From CAZJRB01 sp964547995 (GTDB taxonomy: Bacteria; Planctomycetota; Planctomycetia; Pirellulales; Thermoguttaceae): a stretch of 42,734 nt of DNA. Positions within the stretch are counted from its first letter, which is position 1, and each line of letters starts with the position of its first letter. Positions 23,255 to 31,541 of the stretch are shown here, in pieces. Below the pieces are notes generated by a model. The model was not told the DNA's origin and did not search any database. It was given only the letters and a program-made list of their open reading frames with translations. The stretch spans positions 1 through 42,734 of the forward strand of contig CAZJRB010000061.1 in assembly GCA_964547995.1 (NCBI GenBank). The letters run 5' to 3'. The position numbers and the translations under genes were made by a program.

Positions 23255-24181
23255 TTACCCGTACTTTTCATTCAACTCATCGACAAACTTCTTGCACTGT
23301 TCGGTCGCCGTCCAGGCGTCGGGCCAGAAGCAGAGGTCGATAGTCCACCAGTCGTCGGGGCATCCTGCGGCGACCAGGGCCGGCATGATCTCGTCGAAGT
23401 CGAGTTTGCCTTTGCCGAACGGCAGATGGGAACTGATCTCGTTTTCGTGCAGCGTGCCGTCGGAGTCGATCAGGTGCAATCGGCCGATTTTCCCTTCCAG
23501 CCGCTGGGCCAGTTCCACAACCCCGCCGGGCAGGGTCTCCTTCTCGCCGACTTGCCGCTGGGCGTGGACCGCAATCGCGTCGGCGTGGGAGGTATCGAAA
23601 ATCGTGTAAAAGTTGTCCTCGGCCACGCCGTCGAGGATTCGGAAGACGTCGCTGGGTTTGTTGAACGCAAAGCGGGGCTCGAACTCCCAGGCGACGCGGA
23701 GCCCGGCGTCCGCCGCGATCTTCGAGCAGTCCTTCCACGCCGAGACGACCGCCTTCAGGGCGTCGTCGTAGTCGACGATTTTCTCGGCGGCCGGTTCGCC
23801 GGGGACTTGCCCGAGCGTGCCGGGCGGCTCCGTCGTGTCGACCCGGATCACCTCGATCCCCAGGTCGCTGCAAAACTGGACGTGCTTCTTAAAACCGTCG
23901 ATGTACGGCTCCTTCGGGCCGGTAATCAGAGGGTTACCCCACAGGTCGGCCGACAGGCCGCTGCACCCCATACCGCGCGACTCCCAGAGTTCGCGGGCTT
24001 CCTGCCGCAGCTCCTGTGTGTCCCAGCCGTCCGGATCGGGGTGGCCGCCGTAGGCACCCAACTCCAGGCCGTCGAAGCCTAGCTCAGACAACCTCGGTAC
24101 GACTTCCTGCAACGGGATCGGTGATTCCTCGTAAGGCCCAAACGTGTAGGCCCACGTCCCGATCGAGATTCGTTTGGCCAT
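23255..24181 (-). CDS. Sugar phosphate isomerase/epimerase (xylose-isomerase-like TIM barrel)
   Basis: A 308-residue protein without signal peptide. Landmarks: ISIGTWAYTFGPYEESP at the start, LGFDGLELGAYGGHP near 35-50, RVAWEFEPRFAFN (E-x-E metal site near residue 168), FYTIFDTSHAD (near 195), HLIDSDGTLHENE and HLPFGKGKLDFDEIM. Metal-dependent isomerases and epimerases of this superfamily carry E, D, H and E ligands in these positions. It probably isomerises or epimerises the keto-sugar handled by the neighbouring Gfo/Idh/MocA enzyme. AAAGGAG lies about 11 nt before the ATG. Confidence 0.88.
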   Translation of the reverse strand: MAKRISIGTWAYTFGPYEESPIPLQEVVPRLSELGFDGLELGAYGGHPDPDGWDTQELRQEARELWESRGMGCSGLSADLWGNPLITGPKEPYIDGFKKHVQFCSDLGIEVIRVDTTEPPGTLGQVPGEPAAEKIVDYDDALKAVVSAWKDCSKIAADAGLRVAWEFEPRFAFNKPSDVFRILDGVAEDNFYTIFDTSHADAIAVHAQRQVGEKETLPGGVVELAQRLEGKIGRLHLIDSDGTLHENEISSHLPFGKGKLDFDEIMPALVAAGCPDDWWTIDLCFWPDAWTATEQCKKFVDELNEKYG

Positions 24182-24247
24182 TGCTGGTGTACTCCTTTGC
24201 TACGATAGGAAGACCCCGGCAAATTCGCTTGGGGGCCGCGGCCGTGT

Positions 24248-25303
24248 TTACTCTTGCCATCCGTGCGCGTCGCGCACGTCGATCATCGCTGTAAGAATAT
24301 CGTTCCACGTCTGCGGGTTCTCCATGACTGCGTTGGGGAACATGCAGCCGTCCCAGCAGATGTGGGCCATTTTTTTCGTCGGCTCGTCGCCGGCGCGGAG
24401 CCAGTACCCGGCGTGGCGGGTAATGTCGAGCTTGCCGTTCGGATCGGTGGCCTGGCAGTGACGGCCCGTCTTGTCGTGCGAGCCCGAGCCGTGGACCGTG
24501 CCGTCGTTCTGGGCAACGTGGAGCTCGATCGTCCACGGCCGCAGCGCATCGGTCAGCTTCGTGTACGCCTCGTCGAACTGGGCCTGATCGCTGAAGTCGA
24601 AATCCTCCGGCAGCAGGGCGTCCTCGGGGGCGTTGTAGCCCAACAGGTACAAGAGCGTGTGCGACATATCGGCCTGGAACCCGATGTTGGGGCGGTCGAC
24701 CATCTCCAGGAGTTGGATCATCCGTCGCCAACTGTGCATGCCGCCCCAGCAGATTTCGCCCTCGGCGGCCATTGCCTCGCCGTGGTCGGCGGCCACGCGG
24801 CACGCCTCGCGGAAGGTCTCGGCGATCTTCGTCATATTGCCTTCGGGGTCCTCGGCCCAGGGCTCGACGCCGATTCCCGTGTCGAACCGCACATTGCCGT
24901 AGGACCGCGCCCCCAATTCCTTCAGCCGCTCGGCGACCTTGGCGGCCTTTTCGACCTGGCCGATGAACGCCTTTTGCTCGTCGGGGGTTCCAATGGGCGA
25001 TCCGCCGCCGGTGCCGTCGTAGATCGGTGCGACGACCGTGCCGACGTTGAGGTTTCTCTCTTGGGCCATCTCGGCCAGCTTTTTGATCTCGTCCTCGCCG
25101 CCGTCGATATCGAAGTGCGGGTGATAGAGGAAGATGTCAAAGCCCTCGAACTTCACGCCGTCGACTTCCGCCGCGGCGGTCATGTCGAGCATGGTGTCGA
25201 GGTCGATGGGCGGCTCGACGCCCTCGCCGTCGCCCTTGCCGACCAGTCCCGGCCAGGCCGCGTTGTGGAGCTTCGGATTGTTGTTGCTGTGGTTCTCACT
25301 CAT
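24248..25303 (-). CDS. Sugar phosphate isomerase/epimerase-like TIM barrel
   Basis: A 351-residue protein. The N-terminus MSENHSNNNPKLHNAAWPGLVGKG is typical of a planctomycete and verrucomicrobial TIM-barrel subfamily. Barrel landmarks: DGVKFEGFDIFLYHPHFD, GTVVAPIYDGTGGGS, AEGEICWGGMHSW (E metal ligand), NIGFQADMSHTLLYL, TIELHVAQNDGTVHGSGSHDKTGR and a C-terminal HICWDGCMFPN. It is larger than usual family members (about 280 aa) through insertions. It is the first gene of the three-gene operon and is likely to act on the substrate before the second TIM barrel and the dehydrogenase. No export signal is present. Confidence 0.85.
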   Translation of the reverse strand: MSENHSNNNPKLHNAAWPGLVGKGDGEGVEPPIDLDTMLDMTAAAEVDGVKFEGFDIFLYHPHFDIDGGEDEIKKLAEMAQERNLNVGTVVAPIYDGTGGGSPIGTPDEQKAFIGQVEKAAKVAERLKELGARSYGNVRFDTGIGVEPWAEDPEGNMTKIAETFREACRVAADHGEAMAAEGEICWGGMHSWRRMIQLLEMVDRPNIGFQADMSHTLLYLLGYNAPEDALLPEDFDFSDQAQFDEAYTKLTDALRPWTIELHVAQNDGTVHGSGSHDKTGRHCQATDPNGKLDITRHAGYWLRAGDEPTKKMAHICWDGCMFPNAVMENPQTWNDILTAMIDVRDAHGWQE

Positions 25304-25416
25304 TTGTGTTCCTCATTGTTAATATGATGGATCGTAGCGTTCTTGTACGTTCGGCGAAATAGTCGTCACTTCGGCTCGTTTTTCTGGTAGCCTTTCAACT
25401 CCCTCAACTGGATCCC

Positions 25417-27069
25417 TCACATTACCACCCCTCGGTCACGCAGTTCGCGCGTTGAAAGCACACTGATTCCGTCCATTAGTTTAATAGCGTAAACGTGAAT
25501 CTGGTATTCATCAGCGACAACCGTGAACTTGTACTTCTTCGACGTTTTGTTCAGACGAGCTTTCCTGCCGCTAGCCGGTATGTTCCAGCAAATCACCTTA
25601 GGAAACTGGGATGGGAGATGGCCATGTTGTTTGTATGAGTAGAAGTTGTTCTCAACCTCAAATGCCGCAACTCGTATGGGCTCGCTAGCTTTATCCTCTT
25701 GGAAGTTGACGAACAGGTCGGGGCCGCCTGATGCACCGGGATAGCCGAGGGTCTGAAACCTCGCAAATGGCAAAGCGTCAAGAGCTTCAAGTTTCCACAC
25801 TATCGCATTGACTTCGCTTTCATTCTGTGGCTCTCGCATTAGCACCCTGGGTGCTGATCCCGCCCCCTCCCATACCACCCAATTCTGATCTTCAGATTCG
25901 ATCCTTCTTTTCTCGTCCGCGAGAGTTTCGCCTCGCGCTTCTTGCTTCTTGCGCTTAGGCAACTGCCTGAACTCGCGATATTCGACGGACCCCTCCAGAT
26001 CATTCAACATCTGCTTGAGGACGTTCTTGAATTGGAGCGTCTCTGCGGAATCGACGAGATCGCTTCGAGAGATGTTCATTTCTGAGTGAATCACGTCAGC
26101 TTCGACAACCAAGCACACCTTTTCCTCGCCTGGGTTTGCGGTCGAAATGCCGCTCGCTCCGTATTCGTCCAAGCCAAGAGGAAAGTATGGAATTCCGCGC
26201 GACGAGAGAATCAACCCCGTGTTCAGATTGTCCTTGTGAAGGTTGAACTGGCCAGCATCCCAAGTCAAGAAGCCTTTCAACCGAACAGGCAAGGACTTTC
26301 CTTTTCTCGGCACAATGTTGACAAAAAGCGTCCGCTTGCTGTCGTCGAGCAGCAACCCGTCAGGGAACTCGATCCCGCGGAATTCGGGGAAGCCAAACTC
26401 TATTTGTTCAGTCTGACCCAAGACCGATACGCTTATCTTGGGTATACACTTCCGCTCCTTCGTGAAGCCTGCAAAAGTTCGGTGCGACAGGAATGTACAG
26501 ATCTCTTTGAGCGTAAAAGGCTCTTCTTGCCGATGCGGCGGGTGACCAATTACCTTTATTCGTGTGAATGTTCGGGATTCAGGGTCCTGGTGCTCGGTGA
26601 TCCGTGGTTTGGGAATCAAATTCCGGTCAAGCGAACTCCAGGGTTCGTTAATCCTCACTTCATAGAGGGGATGATCGCTAAATCGCGTCTCTACCTCTAC
26701 CCGGCGGGACTGATATGCGAGCTTTGACCCTAACCCTTGCCAGGAAAACTCATCGGACACTTGGCCGCCAATTTCGCTAAGTCCGAGACCGAGAAACCGA
26801 TCCAGCCTGCCTGGAAGTGCTTGAGAGTTTCGGAAGTCCATGCCGCAGCCGTCGTCCAACACTTCAAATATATGGCCTTCCTTGTCCTTCGTATAGCTGA
26901 CTTCTATATGGCGTGCTCCGACCTCGCGAGATCCGGCATTCGACAAGAGTTCCCGTACCAAGTCGAGAGGGTGTTTCCGCTGCTTGATGAGGTTCTTAAA
27001 GATTGCGACATCGTGCTTGATAATGTCGACTTCTTTCGATCGGCCAATCGCGTCATCAAGAAGGCCCAT
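25417..27069 (-). CDS. GHKL (Hsp90/MORC-like) ATPase with PD-(D/E)XK-like C-terminal domain, candidate defence effector
   Basis: A 550-residue protein. The N-terminal GHKL ATPase has N box E40-LLSN44 (LVRELLSNAGS), G1 LDDGCGMD (71-78), and G2 GQGLGSKLAYQ (about 110-120). A middle domain (130-400) looks like the S5-type transducer region. The C-terminal 103 residues carry P450-D451 (GGPDLFV), FEVENNF (E471, E473) and HGHLPSQFPKVICWN. This resembles nuclease-like E-x-E...HGH...CW domains, so a PD-(D/E)XK fold is suspected. The start is 27069: the GGAG of the micro-ORF's end lies upstream, and an earlier in-frame start (27108) would overlap that ORF. Low-GC composition compared with the neighbours suggests transfer. 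The fold calls come from motif reading only. Confidence 0.72.
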   Translation of the reverse strand: MGLLDDAIGRSKEVDIIKHDVAIFKNLIKQRKHPLDLVRELLSNAGSREVGARHIEVSYTKDKEGHIFEVLDDGCGMDFRNSQALPGRLDRFLGLGLSEIGGQVSDEFSWQGLGSKLAYQSRRVEVETRFSDHPLYEVRINEPWSSLDRNLIPKPRITEHQDPESRTFTRIKVIGHPPHRQEEPFTLKEICTFLSHRTFAGFTKERKCIPKISVSVLGQTEQIEFGFPEFRGIEFPDGLLLDDSKRTLFVNIVPRKGKSLPVRLKGFLTWDAGQFNLHKDNLNTGLILSSRGIPYFPLGLDEYGASGISTANPGEEKVCLVVEADVIHSEMNISRSDLVDSAETLQFKNVLKQMLNDLEGSVEYREFRQLPKRKKQEARGETLADEKRRIESEDQNWVVWEGAGSAPRVLMREPQNESEVNAIVWKLEALDALPFARFQTLGYPGASGGPDLFVNFQEDKASEPIRVAAFEVENNFYSYKQHGHLPSQFPKVICWNIPASGRKARLNKTSKKYKFTVVADEYQIHVYAIKLMDGISVLSTRELRDRGVVM

Positions 27070-27073
27070 GCAC

Positions 27074-27175
27074 TCACTCCTGCTCAAATAGGTTAGGGTT
27101 CTTGACATCGGACATCAGGATCTTCTCCAACTCTGCAACGACCGAAGGGAAGTCGACCAGGTCATCCTTCTGCAT
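27074..27175 (-). CDS. 33-residue acidic micro-ORF between MNT and GHKL ATPase genes
   Basis: A 33-codon frame starts with ATG (27173-27175), begins MQKDDLVDFPSVV and ends NLFEQE. GAGGTG lies about 5 nt before the ATG. It overlaps the last 14 bases of the nucleotidyltransferase gene and ends 4 bases before the GHKL ATPase ATG. This packing (overlap, own ribosome-binding site, near-abutting next gene) suggests a real coupled small gene, but a chance frame is possible. It is acidic (four Asp, four Glu, three Lys) and predicted to be helical in the middle. No family is recognised. It could be a regulator or small toxin/antitoxin component, which is speculation. Confidence 0.5.
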   Translation of the reverse strand: MQKDDLVDFPSVVAELEKILMSDVKNPNLFEQE

Positions 27176-27464
27176 ATTGCACCTCGGCGCTGGCCAGCAC
27201 GCGTCCCCGCAGCCAACGGTTCAAATACTTCTCTTCCACAATATCGACCTTGCGCCCGCTGAAAAGAGACGACAACTCCTCTTCCATGTCGATGATCTCG
27301 AAACCAACCAGGTGCCCCGGCTCGAACTCAACGAGCACGTCGATGTCGCTGTCCGGCCCGAAATCGTCTCGCAACACGGAGCCGAACAGCGACAGCTTGC
27401 GGATGTGGTGCCGTTGGCAGAACTCCGCGATCTCGTCCTTCGGCACGGCGACTGTCTGGTTCAT
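27162..27464 (-). CDS. MNT-type nucleotidyltransferase (MNT/HEPN antitoxin-like)
   Basis: A 100-residue DNA polymerase beta-superfamily minimal nucleotidyltransferase. The signature GSVLRDDFGPDSDIDVLVEF (about residues 28-47) contains GSxxR and the D-x-D metal site (D41-I-D43). VDIVEEKYLNRWLRGRV is the usual C-terminal helix and supplies the third acidic residue. In known MNT-HEPN pairs such proteins act as antitoxins by AMPylating a HEPN toxin. Here no HEPN gene adjoins; the partner position is taken by a 33-residue micro-ORF and a GHKL ATPase. A hairpin lies in its upstream leader. It is the first gene of this three-gene unit. Confidence 0.9.
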   Translation of the reverse strand: MNQTVAVPKDEIAEFCQRHHIRKLSLFGSVLRDDFGPDSDIDVLVEFEPGHLVGFEIIDMEEELSSLFSGRKVDIVEEKYLNRWLRGRVLASAEVQYAEG

Positions 27465-27487
27465 GGTTCCGTTCGCTTTTGTGTTCG

Positions 27488-27513
27488 GCCCGTTGCGATC
27501 CGCACCGCAACGG
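27488..27513. repeat. 9-bp hairpin in leader of the MNT gene
   Basis: CCCGTTGCG (27488-27496) and CGCAACGGG (27505-27513) pair around ATCCGCAC. It lies 23 bases upstream of the nucleotidyltransferase start and downstream of the cupin gene's stop. A second small palindrome, GCGACC-ACC-GGTCGC, is at 27530-27544. It could act as a weak terminator of the cupin transcript or an operator. Confidence 0.5.
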
Positions 27514-27566
27514 GACGTCGTTGCTTAGGCGCGACCACCGGTCGCGGCTTTATAATTGTGTGACCA

Positions 27567-28805
27567 CTAGCCGCCGGCGGCCGGCATATCGTCGTGTACG
27601 TCGGGTCCGAAGTACCGCAGGCCGACCAGCGGTTCGTAGCCGGTGTTCTCGATTTCGATTCCCGCGGCGGCCGCTTCCGCCGTGATGAAGACCTCGTCAT
27701 AGGGCTCTTCGCCGAAGCGGATCATGACGGGCGTCTGGATGTCGAGTTTTCCCATCCGGCCGCTGCCCTGGACGGTGATCCAGCCGCTGGCGCCGGGGTC
27801 CTTTAGCGTACACTTCGCGCCGGGCTCGATGGTGAGTTCCTTGGCCGTGACCAACTGCTTGCCGTCGAACAGCCCGTAGTCGATCCACTTGTCGGTGTAG
27901 CCGTCGCCGGAGCGGGCCTCGTCGACGACCGGTTCGCGGTAGTTGCTCTGCTTGAAGGTCGGGTCGACGTTTTTGTCCCAATCGAGTTGCTCGACGATAA
28001 AGTCAAGGTCCTGATGCTTGTCGGGCGGTACGTCCTTGACTAACAAATCCCAGGGCACCTCGCGCCCCTCGACCAGCGACTGGAACATGCCGAAGACGTC
28101 GCTTCCCCACTGGGGTTCATAGGTACACATCGACCCGGGGGCGTGCAACACGCCGGCGGGGATCAGCCATCCGGTCCCCGGCTTCAGCCGGTACGCCCGA
28201 GAGAGATCGAGGATGCCGTTGTCGCCCTTGTTCCAATTCTCGAGGCACTTGCGGACGTCGTCCTTGGTGGTTCCCGGCTCGAGGCCCATGAACGTATAGT
28301 CGAAGTGGTTGTCGGCGGCGTTCAGTTGCGGAGGGAAGTAGTAGCTTTCGGGCTTGCCCTCCTGATTGGTCAGCGCTGCGTGCTCGGGCCGTTGGTGCAT
28401 GTGGTGGGGAATGGGGCCCATGTTGTCAAAAAACTTCGAGTAGACGGGCCACCGCTTGTACTCGTTCCATATCGCCTCGCCGACGATTTTGCCTTGCCCC
28501 TCTTCCACGGCATCGCGCAGCAGGAACCGCTTGCCCTCAAACACGCAGTAGCTCAGGCCCTCGTCGTCGGCGCGGTTGTCGTTCATGGCCTCCGTCGTGC
28601 TGGCGAACCACCGTTCGTCGATGCCGCCGCGATGCACTCCCAAAGCGTACCAGTCGGTCGGTGCCAGCTTGATCCGCTTGCCCGGGTGCAGAAAGCTCCG
28701 CGGTACCCAGTCCGGGGTCAACCGCAGCAGACCGCCCCCGGCGTCCATCGCGCGATCGAGGATTACACGAACATTGTCTTTCTTCGCAATTTCAGATGCA
28801 CACAT
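27567..28805 (-). CDS. Mannose-6-phosphate isomerase-like cupin protein
   Basis: A 412-residue cytosolic protein of the large cupin type, resembling class I mannose-6-phosphate isomerase. Possible metal ligands are in PIPHHMHQRPEHAALTNQ (H-x-H and E), and the second block, GTGWLIPAGVLHAPGSM, carries the late histidine. A second cupin-like half (KELTIEPGAKCTLKDPGASGWITVQGSGRMG) occupies residues 300-400. The likely role is in isomerising a hexose or derived keto-sugar. It lies upstream of, and in the same direction as, the MNT/GHKL cassette, which in turn separates it from the TIM-barrel/dehydrogenase operon. Start ATG at 28805 follows a GGGAG-like sequence 13 nt before it. Confidence 0.8.
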   Translation of the reverse strand: MCASEIAKKDNVRVILDRAMDAGGGLLRLTPDWVPRSFLHPGKRIKLAPTDWYALGVHRGGIDERWFASTTEAMNDNRADDEGLSYCVFEGKRFLLRDAVEEGQGKIVGEAIWNEYKRWPVYSKFFDNMGPIPHHMHQRPEHAALTNQEGKPESYYFPPQLNAADNHFDYTFMGLEPGTTKDDVRKCLENWNKGDNGILDLSRAYRLKPGTGWLIPAGVLHAPGSMCTYEPQWGSDVFGMFQSLVEGREVPWDLLVKDVPPDKHQDLDFIVEQLDWDKNVDPTFKQSNYREPVVDEARSGDGYTDKWIDYGLFDGKQLVTAKELTIEPGAKCTLKDPGASGWITVQGSGRMGKLDIQTPVMIRFGEEPYDEVFITAEAAAAGIEIENTGYEPLVGLRYFGPDVHDDMPAAGG

Positions 28806-29128
28806 CGTTGTTCACTACTCCCAAGTTTGAGGGCATTAGTCGAAAGGGCGGGGCACCTCACCCCGCTTCCCGCGCCGGGAAAAGTCGCGCCGAGAGACCC
28901 TCTTTTTATTCGCGGGGAGACAGGTTGGCAAGTAACCAGGCAAAATGGGGGGGTGTAAGATGGGGGGCTTTAGGGGGAGCAGGGTATTGTGCCGTCCTCC
29001 CACACGCCAAACCCCACCCTCCTACCCAAAAATTCCAGACCCTGGTAAGAGCCAACATAACAACGTACATTGAGCGCACGTGCAAGCCCGTTCTTTCCCG
29101 TAGATCCGTCTTCCGGAGAATACCGACC
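28806..29128. other. Divergent promoter region between cupin and DUF4432 genes
   Basis: These 323 bases separate two divergently transcribed sugar-metabolism genes. They contain a small hairpin (GCGGGG-CACCTCA-CCCCGC near 28848-28866), a T-rich CTTTTTATT near 28901 and a purine-rich stretch near 28948-28986. No gene is recognised. A shared regulator site is plausible but not identifiable by eye. Confidence 0.4.
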
Positions 29129-30295
29129 ATGGCTGAGAAAACTTGGACACTTACCGACATCGAACAGGACATCTACGTCGAGCAAGTTGCCTTGGGGCCC
29201 AACGACGTGGGGGGCGATGCCGCCAACTATCTCGTCTCGAAGCGGACCCTGCGCGGCGGACGCCGCGACGGCGTCGACGTGGTCGAAGTCAGCAACGGCA
29301 CCTTTCGATTTGTCGTGGTCCCGACGCGCGGCATGGGCATCTGGCAGGCCGGCCTCGACGATCTGCCGCTCGGCTGGAAATCCCCGGTGGCCGGGCCGGT
29401 CCACCCGAGCCTGGTCCCGTTGGACGAACCCAGCGGCATCGGATGGCTCAGCGGCTTCGACGAGTTGCTGGTCCGCTGCGGTCTGGAGAGCAACGGGGCG
29501 CCCGAGTTCAACGAAAACGGCACGTTGAAGTACCCCCTGCACGGCAAGATCGCCAACATCCCCGCGCACAAGGTGGACATGAGCATCGACGGCGACACGG
29601 GCGACATCAGTGTTCGCGGCGTGGTGGACGAGGCCCGATTGTTCGGCAACAAGCTGCGGATGGTCTCGACGATCAGCACCAAGGTCGGACGGCCGGGCAT
29701 GACCGTCACCGACGAAATCACCAATATCTCGGCCGAGGCAAGCGAACTGGAATTGCTCTACCATATCAATTTCGGGACCCCGCTGTTGGACCCCGGCTCG
29801 AAGCTGGTCGTTCCGGTGGTGAAAGTGGCGCCGCGCGACGAGGTGGCCGCCGGCAACGTGGCCGAGTGGGACACCTACGGCCCCGAGAGCCCTGGAACGC
29901 CCGAGGCATGCTTCTTCTACGAACTGGCCGACGACGAGCACGGCCGCACGGTCGCCCTGTTGCACAACGCGGCCGGCACCCAGGGCGTCGGTCTGAGTTT
30001 CCTCAAGAGCCAGCTCCCCTGTTTCACCCAGTGGAAGAACCGCCAGGCGGAGGCCGACGGATACGTCACCGGCCTGGAACCGGGCATCAACTTCCCGAAT
30101 GTCAAGTCCTTCGAGAAGGAAAAGGGCCGTGTGGCGGTCCTGGCACCCGGCGAAACGCGAACGTTCGAGGTCATCATCCAGGCCCACCACAGTAGCGTCA
30201 GCGTCGACGCGGTCAAGCAAGCGATCGCCAAGCTACAGGAAGGAACCACGCCGGAAGTGCTCCAGCAGCCCGACCCGCAATGGTCGAAAGTGTGA
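29129..30295 (+). CDS. DUF4432 (aldose 1-epimerase-like) protein
   Basis: A 388-residue protein of the galactose-mutarotase-like beta-sandwich fold. The N-terminus (MAEKTWTLTDIEQDIYVEQ) and the central VVVPTRGMGIWQAGLDDLPLGWKSPV and GIGWLSGFDELLVRCGLESNGAPE motifs are typical of DUF4432. H in KYPLHGKIAN and E in the C-terminal GYVTGLEPGINFPN match the His and Glu pair used by aldose epimerases. It probably mutarotates a sugar or keto-sugar handled by the cupin and Gfo/Idh/MocA enzymes nearby. The ATG at 29129 has GGAG 11 nt upstream; the open frame extends further but with no homology. The ATPase gene follows 73 nt downstream. Confidence 0.83.
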   Translation: MAEKTWTLTDIEQDIYVEQVALGPNDVGGDAANYLVSKRTLRGGRRDGVDVVEVSNGTFRFVVVPTRGMGIWQAGLDDLPLGWKSPVAGPVHPSLVPLDEPSGIGWLSGFDELLVRCGLESNGAPEFNENGTLKYPLHGKIANIPAHKVDMSIDGDTGDISVRGVVDEARLFGNKLRMVSTISTKVGRPGMTVTDEITNISAEASELELLYHINFGTPLLDPGSKLVVPVVKVAPRDEVAAGNVAEWDTYGPESPGTPEACFFYELADDEHGRTVALLHNAAGTQGVGLSFLKSQLPCFTQWKNRQAEADGYVTGLEPGINFPNVKSFEKEKGRVAVLAPGETRTFEVIIQAHHSSVSVDAVKQAIAKLQEGTTPEVLQQPDPQWSKV

Positions 30296-30368
30296 GAGCG
30301 CGTCGGGCGATTTGTGGCGACAAGGCAAACGTACTACAAGACAGTCGCAGAAAGACGGGGAAAGAAGC

Positions 30369-31541
30369 ATGTTAGAAGAATTCACAGTCGACAACTTCAA
30401 GTCGCTCGTCAACGTGACTTTCTGCCCGCGCGAACTGAATCTGTTGCTTGGTGCCAATAATTCCGGGAAGACCAGTCTATGTCACGCAATGCGATTTCTT
30501 TCAGGGACCACCCGATTACTTCTCAGTGAGTGCGCGATCCAAACCGCGGGAGCGCTGTTTGAATTACCCAACTACGATCGCAACGAGGAATCCATTCGCT
30601 TCCGTGTCAAGGCAAGGGTCCCCTTCCGCGATGTATCTCTCTGTTTCGAATATGCGTTGTCTATGGGATTCCGGTCTTTCACCTCTGGCTCGCCGATGCT
30701 TGGAGTGGAAGAAGAGACGCTTCGCGTTACAGGACCCGATTTCGAGGACGTGGCATTGCTGCGGAATACGTGGGGTAGTGTTTCGTTGTTGGATGAGAGC
30801 ACACACGCGGATGGCGAGACCAAGCACATCACACTCACGGCGTCGCCGGACACGACCATGCTAAAGAACGTCTACGATGTTGATCTTCACGCGCGGGCGC
30901 ATTGTTTCAGGAGTTACCTTTTCAACTGGCAGTACTATGATTTGTGGCCATCGGCCCTTCGCAAGCCAGGCCACGGATCCGCCGAGACGTGGCTGGACAC
31001 AAATGGCGGCAATCTCGCCTCGATGATATATCGGTTGAAGACAAGCAACGAACGTCGTTATCGACACTTGCTGGAGTGTCTTCAATCGATCGATGATACA
31101 ATTGATGTGATCAATTTTAACGTGGGATCGGGAAAAACCATCTTCATGTATTTCGAGGACCGTGAGGGGAATTCCCTTTCGGCCGAAACCGCCTCGCATG
31201 GAACGATGCGATTTCTGGCAATGCTGTACGTCATCCTTGGACAACCCGCTTTGGTGACAAGTCCGCTCATAATGATTGAGGAACCCGAGAATGGTATCTA
31301 TGTGGGCTTTCTTCGAGAATTGTTGGCGTTTTTTGAGCAAGCAGAAATGCGACCTCAATTGGTCTTCACGTCCCACTCTCCGTATTTTATTGATTTGTTT
31401 GACGATCGGCTTGACAGCATCTTCATCCTCAAACGGCAGAAGCAACGCTCGACGATTACTCAGCCCGATGTGGAGCAAGTCCAAGATCGGCTGGAAAAGT
31501 ACCCCCTTGGCGAGCAGCACTTCCGGGAGATGTTGGGATGA
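30369..31541 (+). CDS. ABC/OLD-type AAA ATPase, first gene of a candidate defence pair
   Basis: A 390-residue ATPase of the AAA_15/AAA_21 (OLD/RecF-related) class. Walker A GANNSGKTS (residues 28-36) follows the opening MLEEFTVDNFKSLVN. After a long lobe comes a signature-like ASHGTMRFLAML (275-286), Walker B with the glutamate pair LIMIEEPENG (E304, E305) and the His switch TSHSPYFIDLF (H336). The inserted region carries no recognised nuclease domain. In PARIS, Gabija-like and retron-type systems an ATPase of this kind works with a TOPRIM partner, and here the TOPRIM/DUF4276-like gene overlaps its stop by 4 bp (ATGA at 31538-31541). Codon use is less GC-rich than in flanking sugar genes, suggesting lateral gain. 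Start at 30369 has GGGGAAAG upstream. Confidence 0.8.
   Translation: MLEEFTVDNFKSLVNVTFCPRELNLLLGANNSGKTSLCHAMRFLSGTTRLLLSECAIQTAGALFELPNYDRNEESIRFRVKARVPFRDVSLCFEYALSMGFRSFTSGSPMLGVEEETLRVTGPDFEDVALLRNTWGSVSLLDESTHADGETKHITLTASPDTTMLKNVYDVDLHARAHCFRSYLFNWQYYDLWPSALRKPGHGSAETWLDTNGGNLASMIYRLKTSNERRYRHLLECLQSIDDTIDVINFNVGSGKTIFMYFEDREGNSLSAETASHGTMRFLAMLYVILGQPALVTSPLIMIEEPENGIYVGFLRELLAFFEQAEMRPQLVFTSHSPYFIDLFDDRLDSIFILKRQKQRSTITQPDVEQVQDRLEKYPLGEQHFREMLG

Noticed and set aside
28970..30220. 416-codon minus-strand frame
   Set aside because: It is antisense to the DUF4432 gene and lacks recognisable domains.
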